DNA from: a virus
Virus record (IMG/VR): IMGVR_UViG_3300042261_000534
Coordinates: 1-20,398 of that record
DNA: 20,398 nt
Strand: one strand, 5' to 3'
The notes under the pieces were generated by a model. The model saw only the letters and a program-made list of their open reading frames with translations, searched no databases and was not told the origin of the DNA. Numbering within the stretch: the first letter of the stretch is position 1; each line of letters begins with the position of its first letter. Positions 6,184 to 14,380 of the stretch are shown here, piece after piece. Made by a program: the position numbers and the translations under genes.

Positions 6184-8130
6184 ATGAATAGAATAACAGA
6201 ATTAGAATTACTATTAGATGAATGGAACAGTGTTTACCGTTTCGAAGGTCGTTCAATAGTGCCAGATAGTGTTTATGATAAACACATGGATGAATTAGCC
6301 GAATTAGATCCAGATAATAAAAGACTAACGAAAGTTGGCGAAACACCACCAAATGATGAAAGAAAAGAAAATCTTCCAATGATAATGGCTTCTATGAATA
6401 AAGTAAAATCATTCGAAGAATTAAAAGCTTGGATGCTGAAAAAAAGCATACCTCTAAACACAATTCTTTGTATTACACCAAAATATGATGCGCTTTCTGG
6501 ATTATATGATGTGAAAAATGAAAAAGGTTGGACAAGAGGTGATGGTGTAATCGGTCAAAATTCAGAACCACATTTCAAAGATATTTTAGAAAAATATCCA
6601 AAGGATAAATTAGAATCTTTTTTACAAGCATATAAACATGCACCGTTTGTATATACGACAGGTGAAGTAATTATACCCAAAGAAACATTCCTTAAAAAAC
6701 ATTCTAAAATAGCATTAGGCGAGGATGGTTTTGATAATGGTCGTAATCGTGTAGGGGGTCTTTTTAATAAATATAAAAAAGAAAACAAACAACACTTAAA
6801 TGATATAGTGTATATGCGATACGGTTTACATTGTGGTGTAGATTTAGATAAAAGCAAGCAACTTGATATTTTAAATGATTATTTTAATAATCCTGAAGTT
6901 CCATACAAATTACATACAATAGATGAATTATCAACAGAATATTTAGCCGATCTTTTTAAAGAATGGTCAAAAACATTCGAAATTGATGGTCTTATTATAG
7001 AGGTGAATGATGCTAAGTTACGAAATAGCATTAAACCGGAAAAATCAACAAAAGATAATCCGGAGGTTATGAATCCTAGTTATGCACGTGCGTATAAAGC
7101 AGGTTTTGAAGAAGTGAAAGAAACAACTGTTTTAAATTTAAAACTTGAAATTTCAAAACTTGGTTTTTTAATCCCAGTCGCAGAAGTAGAACCTACAATG
7201 TTGGATGGCGCAGAAGTGACTAATGTTACTTGTAATAACGCAAAAATGGTATATGATTTTGGTATAGGACAAGGTGCTATTTTAAAAATATGTCGTAGTG
7301 GCATGGTTATCCCATATATCATTGATGTTGTAAAAAAATCCGAAGAGTATTTTCTGTTTCCAACTAATTGTCCTTGTTGTAATACAACATTAATATGGAA
7401 TGACACTAATACACATTTAATGTGTACAAATGAAAACTGCACTGAACGTAAAATTAAACAAATAACATCTTTTTTTGACATACTTGATGTTAAAGGTGTT
7501 CGTGAAACTACATTTAGGCAATTATATAATTCTGGCTATGATACAATCCAAAAAATACTTGCTATGTCAATTGATGATTTAAAAACAATTGATAGGATGG
7601 GAGAAACCAAAGCATCTAATACTTATGATTCTATTCATTCAAAAATAGATGATATCACATTATCTAAACTTCAACATGCTTCAGGTTTTTTTTCTGATCA
7701 AAATACCGGATTTAGTCTTGGAAGTAAAAAGCTTCTTCTATTAGAACATTTTACTCAAAAACCATCTGTTTCAGATGTTAAAGAAATTGATGGCTTTTCA
7801 GATTCATCTGCATTATTATATTGTAGTAATTATGATCGTTTTTTTGAATGGGCGAAAACTCTTTCTGTATCAATAAAAAAAGAAAAAGAAACTATCATCA
7901 CAAGTGATAATTGCATAGGTAAAACATTTATATTCACTGGTATAAGACGAAAGGATCTCGAAGAAATCATCAAGCAACAAGGCGGAAAGGTGGTAGATTC
8001 GATTAGTAGAAATTGTACTCATTTAATCATGAAAACGATTGGAAGTGGATCAAATAAAGAAAAAAAGGCACTTGAATATAACATGATCATATGGACTGTC
8101 GAACAACTTGAAAATTTCTTAAATAAATAA
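6184..8130 (+). CDS. ligA: NAD+-dependent DNA ligase
   Basis: The 648-aa enzyme seals nicks in DNA using NAD+, through a ligase-AMP intermediate. Domain order matches LigA. Residues 1-75 are the NAD-binding domain Ia (DSVYDKHMDELAELDP). The nucleotidyltransferase domain carries adenylated Lys100 in KYDA, TRGDG at 117-121, Glu161 in TGEVIIP, and motif V ARAYKAGF. The OB fold is at about 315-390 (LIPVAEVEP). A Zn finger has Cys396, Cys399, Cys414 and Cys419. Helix-hairpin-helix repeats span about 425-540, and a BRCT domain spans about 577-648. Two odd points: motif I is KYDA rather than KxDG, and motif IV is DGLIIEVN, with Glu273 where bacterial LigA has Lys. I chose the ATG at 6184 because an ATG 57 bases upstream (6127) overlaps the previous gene and adds non-family residues. 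Likely used in phage DNA replication or repair. Confidence 0.96.
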   Translation: MNRITELELLLDEWNSVYRFEGRSIVPDSVYDKHMDELAELDPDNKRLTKVGETPPNDERKENLPMIMASMNKVKSFEELKAWMLKKSIPLNTILCITPKYDALSGLYDVKNEKGWTRGDGVIGQNSEPHFKDILEKYPKDKLESFLQAYKHAPFVYTTGEVIIPKETFLKKHSKIALGEDGFDNGRNRVGGLFNKYKKENKQHLNDIVYMRYGLHCGVDLDKSKQLDILNDYFNNPEVPYKLHTIDELSTEYLADLFKEWSKTFEIDGLIIEVNDAKLRNSIKPEKSTKDNPEVMNPSYARAYKAGFEEVKETTVLNLKLEISKLGFLIPVAEVEPTMLDGAEVTNVTCNNAKMVYDFGIGQGAILKICRSGMVIPYIIDVVKKSEEYFLFPTNCPCCNTTLIWNDTNTHLMCTNENCTERKIKQITSFFDILDVKGVRETTFRQLYNSGYDTIQKILAMSIDDLKTIDRMGETKASNTYDSIHSKIDDITLSKLQHASGFFSDQNTGFSLGSKKLLLLEHFTQKPSVSDVKEIDGFSDSSALLYCSNYDRFFEWAKTLSVSIKKEKETIITSDNCIGKTFIFTGIRRKDLEEIIKQQGGKVVDSISRNCTHLIMKTIGSGSNKEKKALEYNMIIWTVEQLENFLNK

Positions 8131-8155
8131 ATTATTAGCACAAAAATTTTAAATT

Positions 8156-8701
8156 ATGCTATCAATCATATCTTTACTTGCGTTAACTTTTTTTGGAGTA
8201 ATTAGTTATTTTATTAACTATTTTACTGGAATCCATGAATTTCTTACAATTAGTATTATATTTTTTACCATAGACGCACTAAGTTTTTTTATATTGTTTT
8301 TTATAAATAGCAATAGTTGGGAATATGAAATTAACCGTTTAAACGAAATTCATAAGTATAAAAAATTACTAATGTTAAAAAAAGAACAATTTGATAATGT
8401 AAAAATTGAATGGGTGAAATATTTAACAATAGAATATCCAAATTTAGAAAAAGATATTTTCAATAAAATGAGTTTAGATGAAAAAAATCAACTAACATCA
8501 TATTTTGTTAAATATCCACAATTATCATCTAGTTCGATGTTTAATACGTTAATTCAAGGAATTTCAAATATGTATAATAATATTTATGAATTAGAAAGTT
8601 ACATTGCAGATGAAGAAGAAAAATTGAAAAATTCAATAGTTAATAAATGGCATATTTTTCATTCATCATTATGCAAAGATTACATCAATTCAATTAAATA
8701 A
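8156..8701 (+). CDS. Two-helix membrane protein with cytoplasmic or periplasmic helical domain, unknown
   Basis: The 181-aa product starts with two membrane helices, at about residues 3-23 and 29-50, joined by a very short loop (a hairpin). A charged, mostly helical region follows, with a likely coiled coil at about 55-85 (EINRLNEIHKYKKLLMLKKE) and a second acidic helix at about 145-170. No catalytic motif is visible and I do not recognise the family. It starts 25 bases after the ligase stop, with no promoter apparent, so it probably belongs to the same transcript, which ends at the hairpin 8722-8773. With the possible spanin upstream, a role at the host membrane (lysis or exclusion) is conceivable, but there is no direct evidence. 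Confidence 0.7.
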   Translation: MLSIISLLALTFFGVISYFINYFTGIHEFLTISIIFFTIDALSFFILFFINSNSWEYEINRLNEIHKYKKLLMLKKEQFDNVKIEWVKYLTIEYPNLEKDIFNKMSLDEKNQLTSYFVKYPQLSSSSMFNTLIQGISNMYNNIYELESYIADEEEKLKNSIVNKWHIFHSSLCKDYINSIK

Positions 8702-8721
8702 AGTTTATTTTTCATTTTGGT

Positions 8722-8773
8722 AAAGTTATCCCACTTAAAAGAATATTATTTTTTTAAGTGGTGGTAACTTTTT
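8722..8773 (+). terminator. Large hairpin after the ligase/membrane-protein block
   Basis: The outer stem AAAGTTA (8722-8728) pairs with TAACTTT (8765-8771), and the inner stem CCACTTAAAA (8731-8740) pairs with TTTTAAGTGG (8752-8761), with a small internal bulge and an 11-base loop. The right arm ends in a T run. The position, 20 bases after the stop at 8701, fits a terminator. The bulged two-part stem also leaves room for a processed or regulatory RNA element. Confidence 0.7.
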
Positions 8774-8853
8774 GTTATATAAGTATATATAAATCGGCAT
8801 GTTTTTTGATTAATAATCTTATTAAGATTGAATAAAAACAACGAAAATTATAT

Positions 8854-11091
8854 ATGAAAAAAATTATATTTATAATAGCATTATTTGCTATTATTTTAAG
8901 TTCTTGTAAAAAAGATACAACACAGCCAACAAATAATGAATTTAATTGGCAAACGACTAAAACAATTAATGTGAATATTGGTGCTAATATTACTGAAAGT
9001 ATTGGTAATTTAGTGAAAATAAAAATTTATAATAATAATCCAATTAACAACGGTGTTTTAATAGCATCAGGTTCTGCTGGTTATAATTTACCATTTGAAA
9101 CAAAAATTAAGATACCAACAGATTTAAAACAAATCTACATTGAGTGTATAGGTTTTAAAAGAACTTATCAAATTGATTCTGTAGCAGTAACAAATAACAT
9201 AAATTATGTATTTAATGAGCCAACTAATGGTTTTAAAAATATTTCTATAACAGAACCTGATTGTAGTGGTGATAACACAATAACAGGAAACATCCCTGTA
9301 ACAATAACAGGTGGTAAAACTTATGTTGTTAGTGGACTTTATACTGGAAAAATAACATTCGAACATTGGAATGGTGGTGGCACTTTAAAAGTTTGCGGTT
9401 ATGCTAATTTAAATAAAGAAATCACTTTGGGTAATAATTGTAATATTATTGTTACTGGTAATGGTAAATTTTCATCAAATAATATTGTTAATTTAAATGG
9501 TAATTCTACATTTATATCATATCCAAATACTGAAACAGTTATATCAAAGTTAAGATCAAATTCAGTAAATTCATCTATAGTTAATTATTCACCTATTTTT
9601 ATATGTGGTGGACAAACTAGTGAAGATTTTATTTTAAATGGAAAATTAGAAAATAACGGAACTATTCAATTTGTAAAAAAATTCACAACAACAAGTGGTA
9701 GCGATGTCGTTAATAACGGTGAAATTACTATTACTGATAATTTTCAAGTAAATGGAAATAACGCAACAAAATTTATTAATAATGGTAAAATAAAAGTTTA
9801 TCATGGGTTTATACAATTTAACGCTCCAGTTGAAAATAATTGTAGTATAATTGGTAATAATGAGATGAATAATAATTATTGTCAAATTAATTCAAATTAT
9901 ACATCTAATGGCGGTTTGTTAAAATTCGGAAAAAATACAGGTACTATTTATTTTAATGGTAATGGTCAGATTAAATTAAATAACAAATCTATGATAAGCT
10001 CATATGATTTAGAAGTTAATAATAATATTTATGGTAATGGTAGTTTAAATTCAATTTCAATAATAAATACTATTAAAATCAATAAATCTAAAATCAGTGG
10101 TTCTATTGAAACAGCTAATAATTTAGGTACATTAAGTAACGGCGATTTATCTAATTTTATCAACGGTGCTACTTTTGTGAGAATCACAAACATAACTAAC
10201 TACATACCAATCTCTGATTGCAATTCGATTGGAATTGGTACACTAAATATAATAGATATTGATGGTGATGGTGTAGCTGATAATTTAGACGAATATCCAA
10301 CTGATCCAAAAAGAGCATATAATACATATTATCCCCCAAATATAAATTCATGGAATACTTTGACATTTGAAGATTTATGGCCTTCAAAGGGGGATTATGA
10401 TTTTAATGATCAAGTTATCCTTTATAAATATAAAGTGGTAAGTAACGCACAAAATAAAATAGTTGATATTTTAGGAAAATATAAAGTAATAGCAGTAGGT
10501 GGGAGTATAAATAATGGTTTTGGTGTTCAATTTGATAATATAACACCAAATCAAATAGAATCAGTTAGTGGTTATGTAAATGAATTAGAAAATGGTCAAA
10601 CAAATGCGGTAGTAGTATTATGGTATGATGTAAATAATGTAATTCATAGAGTAGGTGGTTCAATGTTTAATACAATACCAGAGAACCCAATAGGCACATC
10701 TGATACGATAGATATTAAAATACATCTTAATGTACCACTTTCAATAAATACTGTTGGATTGCCACCTTATAATGCTTTCATTATGCGTACAAATGATAGA
10801 GGACATGAAATACACTTGATAGATAAAAAACCAACAAATTTAGCAAATGTCAATTTGTTTGGAACTGTTGATGACGCATCGATACCATCACAAGGTAAAT
10901 ATTATAGAACTAAAGAAAATTTATATCCTTGGGGTTTAGATATACCATATGTTTTTGAATACCCAATTGAAAAAGTGGAAATTATAGAAGCACATTTAAA
11001 ATTTTCAACGTGGGTCGAATCAAACGGCATTCAATATCCAGATTGGTATAAGAACAAAATAGGTTATAGAGATGAAAGTAAAATATTTTAA
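8854..11091 (+). CDS. LruC-domain surface lipoprotein
   Basis: The 745-aa product has a typical Bacteroidota lipoprotein signal (lipobox LSSC, lipidated Cys18, then KKDTTQP). Residues about 140-460 form a long Asn/Gly/Thr-rich beta-repeat region, probably solenoid-like. Residues about 468-480 carry the calcium-binding loop DIDGDGVADNLDEYPTDP of the thrombospondin type 3 kind. The C-terminal 240 residues match the LruC domain, with its hallmark FEDLWPSKGDYDFNDQV followed by the beta-rich tail (DUF4842 region). The family consists mostly of bacterial surface lipoproteins of unknown role, so finding it between phage genes is unusual. It has its own terminator and lies between two hairpins, so it is an independent unit. 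A cargo gene displayed on the infected cell, for example for exclusion or adhesion, is one possible reading. A virion role is less likely because of the lipid anchor. Confidence 0.9.
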   Translation: MKKIIFIIALFAIILSSCKKDTTQPTNNEFNWQTTKTINVNIGANITESIGNLVKIKIYNNNPINNGVLIASGSAGYNLPFETKIKIPTDLKQIYIECIGFKRTYQIDSVAVTNNINYVFNEPTNGFKNISITEPDCSGDNTITGNIPVTITGGKTYVVSGLYTGKITFEHWNGGGTLKVCGYANLNKEITLGNNCNIIVTGNGKFSSNNIVNLNGNSTFISYPNTETVISKLRSNSVNSSIVNYSPIFICGGQTSEDFILNGKLENNGTIQFVKKFTTTSGSDVVNNGEITITDNFQVNGNNATKFINNGKIKVYHGFIQFNAPVENNCSIIGNNEMNNNYCQINSNYTSNGGLLKFGKNTGTIYFNGNGQIKLNNKSMISSYDLEVNNNIYGNGSLNSISIINTIKINKSKISGSIETANNLGTLSNGDLSNFINGATFVRITNITNYIPISDCNSIGIGTLNIIDIDGDGVADNLDEYPTDPKRAYNTYYPPNINSWNTLTFEDLWPSKGDYDFNDQVILYKYKVVSNAQNKIVDILGKYKVIAVGGSINNGFGVQFDNITPNQIESVSGYVNELENGQTNAVVVLWYDVNNVIHRVGGSMFNTIPENPIGTSDTIDIKIHLNVPLSINTVGLPPYNAFIMRTNDRGHEIHLIDKKPTNLANVNLFGTVDDASIPSQGKYYRTKENLYPWGLDIPYVFEYPIEKVEIIEAHLKFSTWVESNGIQYPDWYKNKIGYRDESKIF

Positions 11092-11098
11092 AACAAAG

Positions 11099-11127
11099 AA
11101 TCCAGAATCATTCTGGATTTTTTTTTT
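11099..11127 (+). terminator. Rho-independent terminator of the LruC lipoprotein gene
   Basis: A perfect 9-bp stem, AATCCAGAA (11099-11107) / TTCTGGATT (11111-11119), with a TCA loop runs into a T tract (11118-11127). It begins 8 bases after the stop codon. Confidence 0.95.
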
Positions 11128-11147
11128 AATTTTAAGCGTATGTTATT

Positions 11148-11159
11148 TTAATATATAAA
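11148..11159 (+). promoter_or_regulatory. Putative late-type promoter box before the 707-aa gene
   Basis: TTAATATATAAA lies 20 bases before the ATG at 11180, directly after the LruC terminator, so the downstream gene needs a start signal here. It is almost identical to the box before the sheath gene. Confidence 0.45.
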
Positions 11160-11179
11160 GAAAAATAAATTATAATCAA

Positions 11180-13303
11180 ATGGCATCGACTTCTACAAAA
11201 AAATTAGTTAATCTAAATCCAAATATATTATTAGAATATGAATATAATAGTACACACATTAGTGAGAATTATAGTATTTGGTCAGATTTAAGTAAATCAA
11301 CAAGAAATTTCGTAAGTTCAACAAATTATAATGACATTAATCATAATTTATTTCAAATAGATTCTGTATTAAAAAAATACAGTAAAATAAATACAGAAAA
11401 ATTTAATTTTCTTAAAATACAAAATTATTTTTCTGCACCAGTGATGTACGACAAAATAAGATTATACTTACCAAACAATTATAATTTTGATAATTATTAT
11501 GGATTTATGATGAAAATTTATAGTTATGATTATTATAACAAAAAACAATACATGTTAAGTAATTATTTTTATGATAAAACTGACATAAAAATAATCAATG
11601 GCACAACTGAATATGCAGAATATTTAATTAATTTAGGGCAACCTTTTACATATAGCGGAAAAGAATGGAATAAATATATTGAATTTTACGTACCATCATT
11701 ACAAGAAATTAGCAACCAAAGAGATATAAACGTAAATGTAAATAAAGTAATAACTGATTCTATTAATGATAATTTAACTGCTGGTATTGGTTTATCTTTA
11801 AATAATCCTATTTTTATTGAATTTTCATTTATAGTAAGTAAACAAAACACATTTGGTACTGATTATTATTTTTTAGGCGATACATATAAATTATCTTTAT
11901 CTAAACAGCCGGAATACCAGACATTAGGCGTAACAATAAAAGAGTCTACCGACTGGGACTTTTTTGAAATATACGGCACGTATGATAATTCCAATGAGAA
12001 TCTCGATAATTTTGTAAATGATTTAGAAAATAAAGGTAAAAGAATAAATATAGAGTACATTGTTACTTTATATGAAGAAAATTTAATTAGTGGATTTCCG
12101 ACTACATTTTTAGTAACTGAAAATTTCTCACAAAAAATAGAATATAGACCGATTATAAAATATTCGAATACTACAGCAGCAATTGATATTGAAATGAAAA
12201 TTTTAGATTTAATAGACAATAGCTCTATTAGTCGATTCGCATCTATCGGTTTAACAAATAATTTATTAAAATATGGTAAAAAATTAGCTAAATTAGACGT
12301 ATCTACAATAACAAAACCTAAAATTTATAATTATAAAGCTGATAAAATAATGAATTTTGGAACGACTACACAAAATAAAACTAATTTAAATGTTGTAAAA
12401 GTACCATACCCCATTTTAATCAACAATTATAAAATATTAGCGAGTAATTATACTAATAATCAAAACGAATATAAATCAATAGGAACATTAAATATAATTT
12501 TAACGCCTTTTGATAATGTAATTAAATTTCAAATAGCTAAACAAGATGCTGCTAATTTACCAATAACACCATATAATTTAAGTGAAATGTTATTAAATAG
12601 CAAATTAAATTTAATATTTAAATCAGATTCAAAAACAATAGAAAAAGATATTTATTTTCAAAGCGGTGATAATAATTTTGAGAATGGAGTTGTTGTATTT
12701 AAAATAAACCAAGAAGACATACCTATATTAAAACAAATGATAAAAGAAAAATCTGATAATTTCTATATTATATTAAATGCAAATAAAACAAAATCTTTAT
12801 TATATTCTGGTAAATTTAAAATATATGAAAATGTTAAATTTGTAGACATACAACAAACATCAATAGGTACTATGGCTACACTAGGCACAGTAACTGGTTC
12901 TACAATAACTACGGCAACTGGTTATACAAATAATATAGAAAATACTCCACCACCACAATTTGACGCAAACGGTATCCCTGTAATAAATCCTAATTCACGT
13001 GGACAAATTGATTATTATCGAAATTTAGTTGTTTATTGTAAACAAAATCTAACAACTGCACAATTAAATGAAGTGCGTTTATTATTAAGTTCTGTCGGTA
13101 CATTAACATATTATTTAAATAGTGTTTTTGTTATGAGTCGGGTTAAAGTAGAAGACATAGAAATATTAAAAAGAAATAACATGATCAGTGTAGTATATCA
13201 AATGCCGTTAGATTATGGTTGGACTAAAAAAACAAATTCGTATAATATAGATATAATCAATAAAACATCTACTGAAATTATAACAAATAACAATATTAGT
13301 TAA
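11180..13303 (+). CDS. Probable virion structural protein, unknown
   Basis: This 707-aa protein has no signal peptide or membrane helix and is rich in Tyr, Asn, Ile and Lys, as are other structural proteins here. Residues about 1-570 look like successive beta-rich domains (for example PVMYDKIRLYLPNNY and NKYIEFYVPSLQEI). A Thr/Gly/Pro-rich linker follows at about 570-610 (GTVTGSTITTATGY, then NTPPPQFD). A compact C-terminal domain at about 615-690 has an alternating alpha/beta look (YYRNLVVYCKQNLTTAQLNE). I do not recognise a family. The promoter-like box, the lack of an enzyme motif and the position facing the fibre genes suggest a neck, baseplate or fibre-attachment component, but this is inference. 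Its 3' end overlaps that of the convergent fibre gene by 8 bases. Confidence 0.7.
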   Translation: MASTSTKKLVNLNPNILLEYEYNSTHISENYSIWSDLSKSTRNFVSSTNYNDINHNLFQIDSVLKKYSKINTEKFNFLKIQNYFSAPVMYDKIRLYLPNNYNFDNYYGFMMKIYSYDYYNKKQYMLSNYFYDKTDIKIINGTTEYAEYLINLGQPFTYSGKEWNKYIEFYVPSLQEISNQRDINVNVNKVITDSINDNLTAGIGLSLNNPIFIEFSFIVSKQNTFGTDYYFLGDTYKLSLSKQPEYQTLGVTIKESTDWDFFEIYGTYDNSNENLDNFVNDLENKGKRINIEYIVTLYEENLISGFPTTFLVTENFSQKIEYRPIIKYSNTTAAIDIEMKILDLIDNSSISRFASIGLTNNLLKYGKKLAKLDVSTITKPKIYNYKADKIMNFGTTTQNKTNLNVVKVPYPILINNYKILASNYTNNQNEYKSIGTLNIILTPFDNVIKFQIAKQDAANLPITPYNLSEMLLNSKLNLIFKSDSKTIEKDIYFQSGDNNFENGVVVFKINQEDIPILKQMIKEKSDNFYIILNANKTKSLLYSGKFKIYENVKFVDIQQTSIGTMATLGTVTGSTITTATGYTNNIENTPPPQFDANGIPVINPNSRGQIDYYRNLVVYCKQNLTTAQLNEVRLLLSSVGTLTYYLNSVFVMSRVKVEDIEILKRNNMISVVYQMPLDYGWTKKTNSYNIDIINKTSTEIITNNNIS

Positions 13304-14369
13304 CATAACCGTATAATTTTAACACATCACTCGGTGATGGCGGTGGTCTTAAAACTATTAATGTGGTTGTTGATATAATATAATCATCACCATATGTTTG
13401 TAATTGTCCATTCAAATAAAACATATTTAAAGTTGTTGTTAACCCACTAGATAGTGTATAAAAATAATTATTGTTATTTTGTAAACCACTTAAATTAATT
13501 TCAGTCAATCTGTCATTATTGGTTACGGTTGAGCCAAAAACAAATGAAATAAAATAATCTGTATTATTAATTAAATTACCATTTCCTGCTAAACAAGTAA
13601 ATCCAGATATTAAATTAACTGTTATAAACGGTTTAGTATTTGATACTGATTCAAAATTATAAATACCAAAAATAGATGCGTTGTTTTTTTCTTCTATTTT
13701 TAACAACCCAGTAACCCACATATTCAACCAATTATCTAATGATTGACCATCCAAATCTGTTGTATTAATTACTAGTTTGTTAACTAAAGCCAAATTAAGA
13801 TTACCAACATAAGAATCATTACCAGCCCAAAACGTACCCATCGGTGGCAATTGTGGTGTAATAGGTATTAATTGACATGGTAAATTTGGTATTGTTGTTG
13901 TAAATTTCCAAACTCTTGTCGCACCACCATAACCACCACTATAACCAGATGTACCAGAACTACCATAAAACGAACCATCAACACCAGAACTACCACTTGT
14001 TCCAGTATTACCAGAACTACCAGAACTACCTATAGCAGACGTGCCAGATGTAGCTGATGAACCAGACGTGCCATCACCTGAACTTCCTGATGTACCGAAT
14101 GTACCTGAAATGCCACTTTTACCTGATGTACCAGATGTACCAAACCCACTCGTACCCGACGTGCCTGATGATGTACTACCTGTTATATTATATGTTATAC
14201 CAGTAAAATTATTTATAGTTATATACGTATTGCCACTTAATATATAAGTTATATTACCGTATTCGTCTTTTTCCCATAAACCAATACTATCTTGTCCAAG
14301 ATATATATGTCCTGCATCTGGATTGTTAATTATGTTTGGATCTATACGTTCTATTTTAATAAAACTCAT
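13296..14369 (-). CDS. Collagen-like tail fibre/adhesin paralogue D (357 aa)
   Basis: The N-terminal anchor (residues 1-62, GHIYLGQDSIGLWEKDEYGN) is shared with the three neighbouring fibres and is probably where the fibre attaches to the virion. Residues 64-145 form a Gly-Thr/Ser-Ser repeat stalk like a bacterial collagen trimer. The GGYGGATR module (146-152) begins a beta domain with the W-K-I-E-E-x-N-x-x-x-x-F-G-I-Y pattern (NMWVTGLLKIEE, then IFGIYNF) that also recurs in the paralogues. The C-terminal end is unique here and contains MFYLNGQLQTYGDDYIIS, a motif common at the ends of phage adhesins that often contacts receptors or closes the trimer. It is the last gene of the leftward fibre series, 11 bases after fibre C, and is probably co-transcribed with it. 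Confidence 0.87.
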   Translation of the reverse strand: MSFIKIERIDPNIINNPDAGHIYLGQDSIGLWEKDEYGNITYILSGNTYITINNFTGITYNITGSTSSGTSGTSGFGTSGTSGKSGISGTFGTSGSSGDGTSGSSATSGTSAIGSSGSSGNTGTSGSSGVDGSFYGSSGTSGYSGGYGGATRVWKFTTTIPNLPCQLIPITPQLPPMGTFWAGNDSYVGNLNLALVNKLVINTTDLDGQSLDNWLNMWVTGLLKIEEKNNASIFGIYNFESVSNTKPFITVNLISGFTCLAGNGNLINNTDYFISFVFGSTVTNNDRLTEINLSGLQNNNNYFYTLSSGLTTTLNMFYLNGQLQTYGDDYIISTTTLIVLRPPPSPSDVLKLYGYVN

Positions 14370-14380
14370 ATCATATTATT

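Noticed and set aside
8805-8830. TTTG (8805-8808) and TAAGATTG (8823-8830) as a host promoter for the LruC gene
   Set aside because: The -7 match has a mismatch and the spacing of 14 bases is too short for the usual -33/-7 arrangement; kept only as a weak possibility.
13325-13339. CATCAC/GTGATG hairpin as terminator between the convergent genes
   Set aside because: It is inside the fibre D coding region, has a 6-bp stem and no T run on either side at the right place.
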